DNA of 25,567 nucleotides from contig DJJW01000009.1 in NCBI GenBank assembly GCA_002434335.1, forward strand, positions 44,829-70,395. Reading direction: 5' to 3'. The notes under the pieces are model-generated. The model searched no databases and was not told where the DNA came from. It worked only from the letters and a program-made list of their open reading frames with translations. The translations under genes were made by a program, and so were the position numbers. This DNA comes from Lachnoclostridium sp. UBA6558 (GTDB taxonomy: Bacteria > Bacillota > Clostridia > Lachnospirales > Lachnospiraceae). Below are positions 1 to 7,662 of the stretch, piece by piece. Every line of letters begins with the position of its first letter. Positions within the stretch are counted from its first letter, which is position 1.

Positions 1-1145
1 CCGCCCCCCGGCATGTCTGAACGGTTAACAAATTTCTGATATTTCACATCTGCAGCCTCACAAAGCTGTTGAACAATAGCAATTGCTTCTGTATCAAAGG
101 TATATCTTTGATTGCTGTCTATCTTAAAAACAATTCCCTCGTTAAGAGCTGTATAGTTAGTAGGATCATATTTTTCCGGCCGATTAGGATGAACCCCGTG
201 GGCTACATCTACGGATAGCAGGAAGCTGTCAGTTACCTGGGAATATAAATTGTCTTCCTTCAGAGCTAATCCCCTCATGATTTTTTCCAGCAGCAGATTT
301 AACAAGGCAGAATCCGCACCTTGTTTGGTCTTGCTGCCAATTTCCTCATTATCGAATAATGCGATCAGATTAATGCCTTCTTTTCTTCTGCCTGCATTAA
401 TTCCCTTTAATAAGGACCACACAGAAGTAAGATTATCAAGTCTCGGGCAGGATACAAAATCCTCTGAAGTGCCAATGAAGCAGCCCTCTTCCCTGTTATA
501 AATATACATGTCATAATCAAGTATCCTTGATTTATCAATTCCAAGTTCCCTTGCTAAGAAACTTAAGAAGAATTTCTCCTCAGAAATATCTTCATTTACC
601 ATAGAAAACAAAGGCAGGGTATCTGTCTGTCTGTTTATCTCCACCCCTTTGTTCACTTCTTTATTTACATGAATGGCCAGATTGGGGATGGTAAGTACCG
701 GTTTCTTGATATCCAGGATTCTTAATTCAGGATGAAAAGGGTCCTCACTTCTTAAAGCAACTCTGCCGGCCAGTGACAAAGGACGGTCCATCCAGGTATT
801 CAGTATCGGTCCCCCATAAACCTCTGTATTTAATTTGCGGTAAGCTCCGCTCCTGATATCTGCATTGGGTTTTACGCGAAAACCCGGGTGGTCTGTATGA
901 GCTGCCGCAATTCGGAAATTCTGTCCCTTTTCAAAGTTCTCTCCTACTGTAAAAGCAAAGAGGGATGTAGCATAAGGTTTGATATAATAACCCGCTCCCT
1001 TCGTAAGCTCCCAGTCCTCTTTAAAGTCCAGGCCGGTAAAGCCTGCTTTCTCTAAATACTTAATACCTTCCTCCACTGCGTGGTAAGGTGATGTTGCTTC
1101 CTGTATAAATGAAAGTAGCTCTTTCGCACTCTCTTTCTCTTTCAT
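1..1145 (-). CDS. M18-family metalloaminopeptidase, partial (C-terminus outside window)
   Basis: Cytosolic zinc aminopeptidase of the M18 (aspartyl aminopeptidase/ApeB-like) family, which removes N-terminal residues from peptides. The 381 complete codons in the window carry the family motifs in order: HTDHPG at residues 83-88 (metal His), CPRLDN with Asp237, FDNEEIG with the Glu pair 267-268, and SVDVAHGVHPN with Asp313. The translation runs off the window edge in DMPGG, the start of the conserved C-terminal motif; about 50 residues, including the last metal-binding His, should lie beyond base 1. The ATG at 1145 is chosen because AAGGAGGAGC lies just upstream on the minus strand, with a good promoter at 1182-1210. 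Seen: motifs and frame. Known of family: metallopeptidase activity. Exact substrate preference cannot be told. The gene is divergent from the next one. Confidence 0.93.
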   Translation of the reverse strand, partial: MKEKESAKELLSFIQEATSPYHAVEEGIKYLEKAGFTGLDFKEDWELTKGAGYYIKPYATSLFAFTVGENFEKGQNFRIAAAHTDHPGFRVKPNADIRSGAYRKLNTEVYGGPILNTWMDRPLSLAGRVALRSEDPFHPELRILDIKKPVLTIPNLAIHVNKEVNKGVEINRQTDTLPLFSMVNEDISEEKFFLSFLARELGIDKSRILDYDMYIYNREEGCFIGTSEDFVSCPRLDNLTSVWSLLKGINAGRRKEGINLIALFDNEEIGSKTKQGADSALLNLLLEKIMRGLALKEDNLYSQVTDSFLLSVDVAHGVHPNRPEKYDPTNYTALNEGIVFKIDSNQRYTFDTEAIAIVQQLCEAADVKYQKFVNRSDMPGG

Positions 1146-1181
1146 GATTGCTCCTCCTTAGATGTAAATTTATATGAATTA

Positions 1182-1210
1182 ATTATAGCCCACCTTATTT
1201 TAATAAACAA
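1182..1210 (-). promoter_or_regulatory. Promoter for the M18 aminopeptidase gene
   Basis: On the minus strand, TTGTTT (1205-1210) is followed after 17 bp by TATAAT (1182-1187), about 37 bases before the start codon. It lies in the 138-bp divergent spacer. Confidence 0.6.
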
Positions 1211-1283
1211 GCAGGATTTATGCTTGACCTGCTCCCCCCGGTGTTTTATTCTTTTACTTATAGTAAGAAGAAAAGAGGGTTTT

Positions 1284-2033
1284 ATGAATACATTATTGTT
1301 TGAGCAGGCTATCGATACTGTTATAAATAACCCAAGAATGGAAAGTGGTATCGGAACCCTGAGCGAAAAGACTGTCCATGCCGTTTTGAAAAATTATCTT
1401 GCTCCAAATCAATCCTGCCATGAAATTAAATATCAGAACTATTATGCCGACATTGTTACCCCTGAGGGTATTATAGAGATACAAACACAGAACTTTGACC
1501 GCCTGAGAAAGAAGCTTCCTGTATTCTTAAAAGAAGCTCCAGTTACTATCGTATACCCCATTCCTCATATTAAATGGCTTCGATGGGTAGACAAGGAATC
1601 AGGAGAAGTCAGCTCCCGAAGAAAGTCCCCAAAGATAGGAAAAGCCTCTCTTATCCTTCCTGAGTTGTATAAGATAAAGGAGTACCTTAATGATCCGGGG
1701 CTTAAACTCCACCTTATCTTTATTGACCTTGAAGAATATAAATTCCTGGACGGTTGGGGAAAAGACAGGAAAAACCACGCCGGAAAGGCAGACCGGATTC
1801 CTGTAGGCCTTGCCAAAGAGATATTTATAAGCTCCCCTGCTGATTACCAGCTGCTATTTCCGGACGCTCTTAATGATACCTTCGTGGCAAAAGAATTTTC
1901 AAAAGCAGCCGGATACGGCAGTATTGCATTAAGTTCTGCCCTTAAAGTTCTAAAGCAAATGGAAGTAATTGAGCAAACCGGAAAAAAAGGACGTGCTTTC
2001 CTATATACTAGAAAGACACCTCCTTTGATTTAA
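1284..2033 (+). CDS. Unrecognised 249-aa protein, PD-(D/E)XK-like motif plus C-terminal helix-turn-helix
   Basis: I do not recognise this family by name. The first ~160 residues are alpha/beta: a helix containing Glu29, then a strand pair reading YYADIVTPEGIIEIQTQ (residues 53-69). The arrangement Asp56, Glu65, x, Gln67 resembles the core of PD-(D/E)XK nuclease folds with Gln in place of the catalytic Lys. A basic stretch follows (SRRKSPK, 111-117). Residues ~185-245 look like a winged helix-turn-helix (FVAKEFSKAAGYGSIALSSALKVLKQMEVIEQTGKKGRAFLYT, given here only as its limits F200-T242). The ATG at 1284 is preferred over an in-frame TTG at 1224 because AAGAGGG lies 4 bases before it. Nuclease or DNA-binding activity is inference. 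It may instead be an inactive fold used for DNA or RNA binding. The stop lies 6 bp from the convergent DUF3810 gene. Confidence 0.72.
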   Translation: MNTLLFEQAIDTVINNPRMESGIGTLSEKTVHAVLKNYLAPNQSCHEIKYQNYYADIVTPEGIIEIQTQNFDRLRKKLPVFLKEAPVTIVYPIPHIKWLRWVDKESGEVSSRRKSPKIGKASLILPELYKIKEYLNDPGLKLHLIFIDLEEYKFLDGWGKDRKNHAGKADRIPVGLAKEIFISSPADYQLLFPDALNDTFVAKEFSKAAGYGSIALSSALKVLKQMEVIEQTGKKGRAFLYTRKTPPLI

Positions 2034-2039
2034 ATCCCT

Positions 2040-3200
2040 TTATTCTTCTGCTTTGAATTCCGCCAGCAAAAGATCTACCATTCTTCCGTAGCTCTTCACT
2101 CCGTCACTCTGTTTATTAGCCTTTAAATAAGTATCATTCAGGGTACTTGATGCTGTACTGATGACAGTATCCTCAAACTGTACCCAGTAATAATAGTTTT
2201 CTCTTAAATCAGCTTTCATTTCCTCACTATAGAGTGCCCTTGCCTGTTCGTAATACTCAGTAGACTGTTGATAGAGCTGATTCCCCACATAAGCTAGGGC
2301 CAGCATCAATCCGCTGTATTTTAAGACATTGTCATCCGAATTGCTGCATACAAGATAAGAGATAAAATTAGCTTCGTCTTCTCTCATAAAGCCCCGAAGG
2401 TGTGCCAACTCATGAAGCATTGTGGCGGGAATCGTATAATCCGGTACATCAGTGTTTACATTTGCCTCCATTGTAAAAGGCCAGAAGATGCCCGTTATCT
2501 CCATGGCAGACATAACCCTGGAAGAGGATACAGCTTTTACAGATTTATAATTTCCTTCTAACTGAGGGTATTGTGTGCCAATCTTCTCATACGCTGCAGC
2601 AGCTGCATTAACTAGTTCCGACCAATTACTCTTATTAATAACGATAGCTCCGTCCTGAGTGAAAGCTCCTCCCTCATCGGTTATGAGTTTCCGAACCTCT
2701 GCAGCTCTTTCCGCAAGGCTCTTATCCAGCTCATAAAGGTCTTGGACTGAAGACTTCTCCAAGGTATAACCGCTGATTTGCGCAAAGGAATATCTGTTAT
2801 AGTTTATACCAGCCATAATTACATAAAGAAAAAAGATTACGCTGGCAATACATCCTATATTAATCATAGAAAGCAGTAATATATATGCTGCCGTTTTTCC
2901 TTTTTGTTTTCTTTTTATTAGTTGAATTATAACATATACTAAACCTGCAAGAACTACCGGCAGAAAAAGTTTAATTATGATTTCCATTATGGAGAAAGGA
3001 ATTTTATCCGTTAAAAAACTGATAGTATAAGCTATCCCTCTGTAAATTTTACGTGCAAAGATCATCTCCGCAAAATAAGCGCTTTCTTGTGATATCCAAA
3101 GTAAGATAAAGGCAAGCGGAGCTAATAAAATTATGAATATCCTCTTCTTTTGGAAGACCTTGTACCATTTATTTGAATTCAGTGTCTTTGTTTCCTTCAA
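2040..3200 (-). CDS. DUF3810-type membrane protein with HExxH metallopeptidase motif
   Basis: A 386-residue membrane-anchored protein. Three hydrophobic segments (about residues 20-37, 73-94 and 105-130) are followed by a soluble domain, probably extracytoplasmic, with HELAH at 263-267 and a downstream EDEANF (274-279). This HExxH plus Glu layout is typical of zinc metallopeptidases (gluzincin type). Overall length, order and motif match what I know of the DUF3810 family, whose substrate is unknown. The gene starts 15 bp after the stop of the sigma-like gene on the same strand, so the two are probably co-transcribed from the promoter at 4138-4166. The start ATG at 3200 is preceded by GGGAGGAGC on the minus strand. 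Peptidase activity is inferred from the motif only; it could act on the cell envelope or a membrane regulator. Confidence 0.85.
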   Translation of the reverse strand: MKETKTLNSNKWYKVFQKKRIFIILLAPLAFILLWISQESAYFAEMIFARKIYRGIAYTISFLTDKIPFSIMEIIIKLFLPVVLAGLVYVIIQLIKRKQKGKTAAYILLLSMINIGCIASVIFFLYVIMAGINYNRYSFAQISGYTLEKSSVQDLYELDKSLAERAAEVRKLITDEGGAFTQDGAIVINKSNWSELVNAAAAAYEKIGTQYPQLEGNYKSVKAVSSSRVMSAMEITGIFWPFTMEANVNTDVPDYTIPATMLHELAHLRGFMREDEANFISYLVCSNSDDNVLKYSGLMLALAYVGNQLYQQSTEYYEQARALYSEEMKADLRENYYYWVQFEDTVISTASSTLNDTYLKANKQSDGVKSYGRMVDLLLAEFKAEE

Positions 3201-3215
3201 TTAGCTCCTCCCTTT

Positions 3216-4082
3216 TCAAGGCTTCTTCTCTTCGTGTTCCATACTTAATTTTACACCATCAACAGACATATTAATAATGTCAATTAATTCCTCTTCAGAC
3301 ATCCTTACATATCCTGCCAGCTCGTGCAGATTACCCTCCCTGCCGAGTTCTTCCGTCAACTCCTCAGAAGCACGCTTTATATAGCTGATCTTATCAATAA
3401 TATCCTGTTCGAAACTGCTGCTCTCCGTGTTTTCATAGATTGCCTGCTCCAGAGCATTCTTAATATAACCCTCTAAGAAACTGATCTCACTCTCCAGAAC
3501 ATTCTCACTGTACAGTGCTTCTACTCCGCACAAAAGTCCAATATTTCCCTCCTGTATCAAATCCTCCAGGGTTACCCCCCTGTTCTGATAATTTTTTGCC
3601 ATATCCACAACCTTATGAAGGTTTGCTTCAATAAACCTTTCCTTAACCTCTTCCTTTTTCGCTCTTATGGACATTAGCAAGGCTTCATACTCAGCCTCAT
3701 CAGCCCTCTTTACAGCTGATATATCCTCAAGATACATCTTTAAATACTGGGAATCCTCTCCTGTCTGCTTCACGGCAGCTTCTGAACTTTGGGAATGATC
3801 CTCCTTAGAAAGCTCCTCCTCCTTCTCCAGGGAGCCTTCTTCCGCTTTTTCACTTTCCTGTACTGCTTCTTTGTACTCATCGAAAGCCTTTGTATTAACA
3901 TATCCCTTAACCTTTATATGATTTGCTGCCAGATAAGCGAAAATATGCTCGTATTGACTTTCATCGAGCCCCATACCACCAAAGAGCTCTTTGATCTCAT
4001 TCATTCCCAGTTCATTCCCCTGTACTCTTGCAACCTCCAATACGTCCTTTAACATTTCCTGAAATTTATTCTTATCTTCCAT
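3216..4082 (-). CDS. Truncated sigma-70-like protein lacking region 4
   Basis: A 288-residue relative of primary sigma factors. Residues ~5-60 resemble the acidic, helical region 1.1. A charged linker rich in Glu and Lys (68-110) follows. SQYLKMYLEDIS (111-122) resembles region 1.2. Residues 153-190 (ANLHKVVDMAKNYQNRG and LEDLIQEGNIGL) closely match regions 2.1-2.2, the core-RNA-polymerase-binding part. The following segment (191-222) lacks the aromatic and basic residues of regions 2.3-2.4 that melt and read the -10 element. Residues 228-275 (ISYIKRASEELTEELGREG and after) match region 3, and VKLSMEHEE ends the protein where region 3.2 would begin. No region 4 is present. Inference: it can bind core polymerase but not select -35/-10 promoters, so it may be a competitor or modulator rather than a sigma factor. 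It is followed after 15 bp by the DUF3810 gene. Confidence 0.82.
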   Translation of the reverse strand: MEDKNKFQEMLKDVLEVARVQGNELGMNEIKELFGGMGLDESQYEHIFAYLAANHIKVKGYVNTKAFDEYKEAVQESEKAEEGSLEKEEELSKEDHSQSSEAAVKQTGEDSQYLKMYLEDISAVKRADEAEYEALLMSIRAKKEEVKERFIEANLHKVVDMAKNYQNRGVTLEDLIQEGNIGLLCGVEALYSENVLESEISFLEGYIKNALEQAIYENTESSSFEQDIIDKISYIKRASEELTEELGREGNLHELAGYVRMSEEELIDIINMSVDGVKLSMEHEEKKP

Positions 4083-4137
4083 ATATACCTCTTTTCCTGC
4101 AACTACTGGGAGAGACTATACTCTCTCATCTTTTCCT

Positions 4138-4166
4138 ATTTTATCATATCTTAATACTTCCCGCAA
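4138..4166 (-). promoter_or_regulatory. Promoter for the sigma-like/DUF3810 operon
   Basis: Minus-strand TTGCGG (4161-4166), 17-bp spacer, TAAAAT (4138-4143). The transcribed leader contains a 6-bp inverted repeat GAGAGA/TCTCTC at 4110-4127, 28 bases before the start codon. Confidence 0.6.
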
Positions 4167-4236
4167 ATGCCATATGTAAACACGAAATCTACTTCTCTGC
4201 TTAGATGAATAGGGTACTTGCATAGAGGAATAAATT

Positions 4237-4311
4237 ATGAATAACCGATGTGATGAGGGTGGCAATCAGCCATACACAAGCGCACAACATATCTTGCCTA
4301 GATTCCATTAA
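4237..4311 (+). CDS. Possible small ORF (24 aa) upstream of the S1-domain gene
   Basis: ATG at 4237 is preceded by AGAGGA at 4224-4229, a plausible ribosome binding site 7 bases away. The frame runs 24 codons and ends in tandem stops TAA TAG. The product begins MNNRCDEGGNQPYTSAQ and ends HILPRFH; it has no membrane segment and I do not recognise it. Its last third overlaps the -35 element of the promoter at 4294-4322, so it would need its own upstream promoter, which I could not place with confidence. It could be a leader peptide, an independent small protein or chance. Confidence 0.35.
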   Translation: MNNRCDEGGNQPYTSAQHILPRFH

Positions 4312-4322
4312 TAGGCTATACT
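4294..4322 (+). promoter_or_regulatory. Promoter for the S1-domain gene
   Basis: TTGCCT (4294-4299), 17-bp spacer, TATACT (4317-4322); the start codon is 38 bases downstream. Confidence 0.65.
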
Positions 4323-4360
4323 AGTATATAACGAATCACAAACAAGAGAGGAGCACCACA

Positions 4361-5338
4361 ATGAGCGATGAATTAGAAGTTAAGGCGGAAGAGATTGTTA
4401 CTGCAACGGAAGCTGCCCCCCAGGAGACTATTCCGTCCATGGCAGAGTTTGAAGAGCAGATTAGCAAATCCCTTCATAAAATTGAAGAAGGTGAACTGGT
4501 AAAAGGTACTGTAATTGGTATCTCTGAGACAGAGGTTACACTGGACCTTGGTTATTATGCTGAAGGCATTATCCCATTAGAAGAGCTCAGCAACGATCCC
4601 AGATTTTCTATTAAAGGGGATGTGACAATCGGAGAAGAATTCTCCGCTGTAGTTATCAGAGAAGATGATGGAAAAGGAAATATTCTTTTATCCAAAAAAG
4701 AAGCTGATAACCTCCTGTCCTGGACTGCATTAAAAGAGTATCTGGAAAACAAAACTGTGCTAAAGGTTAAAATAGCACAGGAAGTAAACGGAGGCGTTAC
4801 TACTTATCTGTTAGGAATCCGTGGCTTTATACCTGCCTCTCAGCTTTCTCTTACCTACGTGGAGGATCTGAGCTCCTGGGTTAATAAAGAAGTAGATGTA
4901 CAGGTAATTACTGTGGAAGAAGATAAGAAAAAACTGGTGCTTTCTGCAAAAGAAGTAGAGAAGGAACAGGTTAAGGAAGAAAAATTAAGTAAAATCTCTC
5001 ATTTACCTATCGGTCTTGTAACCAAAGGAACTGTGGAGAAATTAGCTCCTTACGGAGCCTTTGTGAATTTAGGAAATGGTCTGTCCGGTCTTGTTCATAT
5101 TTCTCAAATTGCCAACAAACGCCTTAAAACTCCCGGAGAAGTTTTAAAAGAAGGACAAGAAGTAACGGTTAAGATTATTGAAGTAAAAGATGGCAAGATC
5201 AGCCTTAGCATAAAGGCTGTTGAGGAAAAAGCTGAGATTTCAGAAAATGTTGAAGCAGCACCCTTTGAATATTCCTCCGGTGAGGAAGCTTCCACAGGGC
5301 TGGCAGGACTGCTCTCAAAATTTAAACTTCCCGAATAA
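4361..5338 (+). CDS. S1-domain RNA-binding protein (ribosomal protein S1-like)
   Basis: A 325-residue cytosolic protein with an acidic N-terminal stretch (1-40) and three S1/OB-fold repeats: ~43-114 (GELVKGTVIGI ... NILLSKKEA), ~128-200 (more divergent, GIRGFIPASQL) and ~218-288 (GLVTKGTVEKLAPYGAFVNLG ... GLVHISQI ... KISLSIKAV). The third repeat is the most canonical. The length and three-repeat architecture match the short S1 homologues of clostridia, which differ from the six-repeat S1 of Proteobacteria. The probable role is binding mRNA during translation or influencing mRNA stability. It starts at ATG 4361 after GAGAGGAGC. No clear terminator follows it. Whether it is a bona fide ribosomal protein is uncertain; calling it rpsA would be too strong. 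Confidence 0.88.
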   Translation: MSDELEVKAEEIVTATEAAPQETIPSMAEFEEQISKSLHKIEEGELVKGTVIGISETEVTLDLGYYAEGIIPLEELSNDPRFSIKGDVTIGEEFSAVVIREDDGKGNILLSKKEADNLLSWTALKEYLENKTVLKVKIAQEVNGGVTTYLLGIRGFIPASQLSLTYVEDLSSWVNKEVDVQVITVEEDKKKLVLSAKEVEKEQVKEEKLSKISHLPIGLVTKGTVEKLAPYGAFVNLGNGLSGLVHISQIANKRLKTPGEVLKEGQEVTVKIIEVKDGKISLSIKAVEEKAEISENVEAAPFEYSSGEEASTGLAGLLSKFKLPE

Positions 5339-5362
5339 ACAACTGCTCATTCGTATTTAAAG

Positions 5363-5391
5363 TTGACAAACAAAATTCTGTACATTAAAAT
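5363..5391 (+). promoter_or_regulatory. Promoter for the LacI-family regulator gene
   Basis: Perfect TTGACA (5363-5368), 17-bp spacer, TAAAAT (5386-5391), 53 bases before the chosen ATG. Confidence 0.75.
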
Positions 5392-5444
5392 ACTAGAGTA
5401 AAAAGAAAGTAAATTAAGTTAAAAAGTTGATTAAGAGGGTAAAT

Positions 5445-6458
5445 ATGGACAGGAAAGTCAAAATGGAAGATATAGCCAACTCTTTAGGCGTAAGCATTGT
5501 CACTGTATCAAAGGCACTGTCAGGTAAAAAAGGTGTAAGTGAGGAAATGCGGGAGAAAATAAAAGACCTTGCAAAAGAAATGGGATATCAGCAATCCAGT
5601 TCTTCCAAGGGCCTTAAAGAGGGCAGAAGTTATAACATCGGTATAGTTGTACCTGGGCGTTATTTTGGCAAATATGTCTCTTTTTACTGGCAGTTATACC
5701 AAGAGGTAACAGCAAATGCTGCCGCTAACCAATGCTTTACCATGTTGGAGGTTATCAGCCCTGAGGCAGAAGATAACCCGGAAATTCCCCTTCTTATACG
5801 TGAAAAGAAGGTTGACGGTATTATTCTCATGGGCCAGCCTAAAAGCAAGTATTTATTAAAGCTGAAAGACGGATTAAATATTCCTTTGATATGCCTTGAC
5901 TTTTATGATAAGGATCTGGACTGTGACGCTGTTGTATCCAACGGTTTTTACGGAACCTACGTTCTTACCAATCTGCTGTTTAACAGAGGCCATCAGGATA
6001 TCGCTTACGTAGGAACACTTTTGTATACAAGCAGTATTACGGATCGTTATTTAGGCTATTATAAATCCATGTTAGAGCACGGGCTTTCCATTACAGAGGA
6101 CAGACTCTTAGATGACAGAGACTGGAAAACCGGAGATGTAGTAGGTTTCCCTTTTGTATTTCCTGCCAAAATGCCAACCGCTTTCGTATGTAACAGCGAT
6201 CTTACCGCCTGCTCCCTTATCAAAGCCCTTCAAAAGAAAGGATATGAAGTACCAAAAGATATCTCGGTAGTTGGATTTGATAATTATCTGTATCCGGGTT
6301 TATGCAATATCGGCATAACAACCTATGATGTCAATGTCAGGGAAATGGCATTAAGAAGTATCAACAATCTTATTGAAAAGATAAATAATCCCTCCAGAAA
6401 TTTTGGAATTTCCATTGTTGAAGGCAATATAGTACACAAAGACAGTGTAGCGTATTAA
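5445..6458 (+). CDS. LacI-family transcriptional regulator
   Basis: A 337-residue DNA-binding regulator. The N-terminal helix-turn-helix reads VKMEDIANSLGVSIVTVSKAL (two segments within residues 4-25), followed by the hinge-helix region. The rest is a periplasmic-binding-protein-like effector domain with the usual markers: NIGIVVPG, VDGIILMG, IPLICLDF, GHQDIAYVG, AFVCNSD and ISVVGFDN. The ATG at 5445 is chosen over an in-frame TTG at 5427 because AAGAGGG lies 5 bases before it. It has its own promoter and lies at the edge of the sugar-transport locus, so it probably senses a sugar and represses or activates nearby or distant sugar genes. I found no convincing CG-centred LacI-type palindrome before the transport genes, so its target is open. 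It ends only 3 bp from the convergent AraC gene. Confidence 0.93.
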   Translation: MDRKVKMEDIANSLGVSIVTVSKALSGKKGVSEEMREKIKDLAKEMGYQQSSSSKGLKEGRSYNIGIVVPGRYFGKYVSFYWQLYQEVTANAAANQCFTMLEVISPEAEDNPEIPLLIREKKVDGIILMGQPKSKYLLKLKDGLNIPLICLDFYDKDLDCDAVVSNGFYGTYVLTNLLFNRGHQDIAYVGTLLYTSSITDRYLGYYKSMLEHGLSITEDRLLDDRDWKTGDVVGFPFVFPAKMPTAFVCNSDLTACSLIKALQKKGYEVPKDISVVGFDNYLYPGLCNIGITTYDVNVREMALRSINNLIEKINNPSRNFGISIVEGNIVHKDSVAY

Positions 6459-6461
6459 TTA

Positions 6462-7349
6462 TTATGGAGCAGCTCTTTTTCGATAGTTAAGAGGAGTTGC
6501 TCCCGTTTTTTGCCTGAAGATCCGGATAAAATTATTGGTATTGTCAAAGCCCACCATTCTCCCGATTTCATTTACCCGCTTATCCGTACTTATCAATGCT
6601 TCCTTTGCCACCTTAATACGAATGTCATTCAAATACTGCATGGGTGAACACCCATAAGCAGCAGCAAAGTCTCTGCATATCTGATATTTACTGATCTGAT
6701 ACTTTGCAGAGAGATTATCAAGGGTATATCTTGCTTTGCAATCCTCTTCAAAACTCACTTTGATTTTTCTGATATATTCTGGCAGAAGTTTATCCCCTTC
6801 CCCCATTTTCTCTTTTTCTGCGGCCATCCCTAATAAAATATCCAGAATCAACTTCGCTTGAAGCATATAATTGTCATACTCCTTTGACAGCTGATCGTAA
6901 AGCTCCATGATTCCATGGGGAATTAAAGATCCTTCCGGTACCTTGAGAAGCAGCTCATTATCCCAGCCTCCTGCTTCGTATAGAAAAGGAAGGAGACTTC
7001 CCTGTATATAGAAAGCCGTATGGTGCCAGGTTTTTGGAACTTTAATCTGATATTTCATACGACAGTTAATAAAACAAAGCGTTCCTTCTGTAAGCTCATA
7101 AGTACCTGCTTTAACAGACAGCTGACCTAAGCCGCTGTGGGTATAGATAAGACAATAGGCATCCAGATAGTTTATATCAAGTGAATAAGAATCCTTCGCT
7201 TTAACGTCAAGGAAGGCTTCTGCAAATGGAAGATTATCCTTAATAGACTGGGGAGTGGTGACAGTAGTGGGCACATACTTATCAGCCAGGGACTTGCCGT
7301 AATAAGCATAGGATGAAATTGCATTATTAAATCTTTGACCAAAATCCAT
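6462..7349 (-). CDS. AraC-family transcriptional regulator with cupin-like sensor domain
   Basis: A 295-residue regulator. Residues ~45-140 form a beta-rich AraC-type ligand-binding domain (SGLGQLSVKAGTYELTEGTL and CFINCRMKYQIKVPKTWHH regions). Residues ~190-292 form the double helix-turn-helix: LDNLSAKYQISKYQICRDFA, then the highly conserved second half with VNEIGRMVGFDNTNNFIRIF and RQKTGATPLNYRKR. The start ATG at 7349 follows GAAAGGAGAG on the minus strand, with a promoter at 7458-7486. It is transcribed divergently from the binding-protein gene, the classical arrangement of an AraC-type activator with its target. TTTTGCA repeats in the shared intergenic region are candidate binding sites. 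Ligand unknown; a mannose-containing oligosaccharide is plausible from the neighbours. Confidence 0.93.
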   Translation of the reverse strand: MDFGQRFNNAISSYAYYGKSLADKYVPTTVTTPQSIKDNLPFAEAFLDVKAKDSYSLDINYLDAYCLIYTHSGLGQLSVKAGTYELTEGTLCFINCRMKYQIKVPKTWHHTAFYIQGSLLPFLYEAGGWDNELLLKVPEGSLIPHGIMELYDQLSKEYDNYMLQAKLILDILLGMAAEKEKMGEGDKLLPEYIRKIKVSFEEDCKARYTLDNLSAKYQISKYQICRDFAAAYGCSPMQYLNDIRIKVAKEALISTDKRVNEIGRMVGFDNTNNFIRIFRQKTGATPLNYRKRAAP

Positions 7350-7457
7350 GTTCTCTTCACTCTCCTTTCAAGGCAAAGGTAATCTGTTTTTTTTACCATA
7401 ATATCTTTTATCTGAGTATTTATGCACAAAATAAGTTCAAAAGCTTGTCCTCCTATA

Positions 7458-7486
7458 ATAATAAGGTATAAAATAGTTTATAGCAA
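7458..7486 (-). promoter_or_regulatory. Promoter for the AraC-family regulator gene
   Basis: Minus-strand TTGCTA (7481-7486), 17-bp spacer, TATTAT (7458-7463), giving an untranslated leader of about 100 bases. A TTTTGTGCA sequence (minus strand, around 7424-7432) in that leader resembles the TTTTGCA repeats, suggesting autoregulation. Confidence 0.5.
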
Positions 7487-7662
7487 TATGATTTTATAAC
7501 CTGTTTAGTTAACTTATTTATACTAATAACTCTATATAATTCAGTTAAAGTAAGATTAATTCAATTAACTTATGCAATTTATTAAGTAGTTGTATGAATG
7601 TACCATTTTTTCGTTTAGCATAAATGCACAATTATTCTAAATTTATATATCCAAAAAGTATA

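Noticed and set aside
4255..4280. Structured RNA or riboswitch upstream of the S1-domain gene
   Set aside because: Only a short TGGC/GCCA stem was visible and nothing matched a riboswitch consensus I know; a small ORF explains the region as well.
5427..5444. Earlier TTG start for the LacI-family gene
   Set aside because: The ATG at 5445 has a well-placed AAGAGGG and matches the usual N-terminus of the family.
7172..7429. 85-aa minus-strand ORF covering the AraC leader and 5' end
   Set aside because: Overlaps the well-supported AraC start in another frame; its translation has no recognisable domain, and the region before 7349 is better read as leader and promoter.
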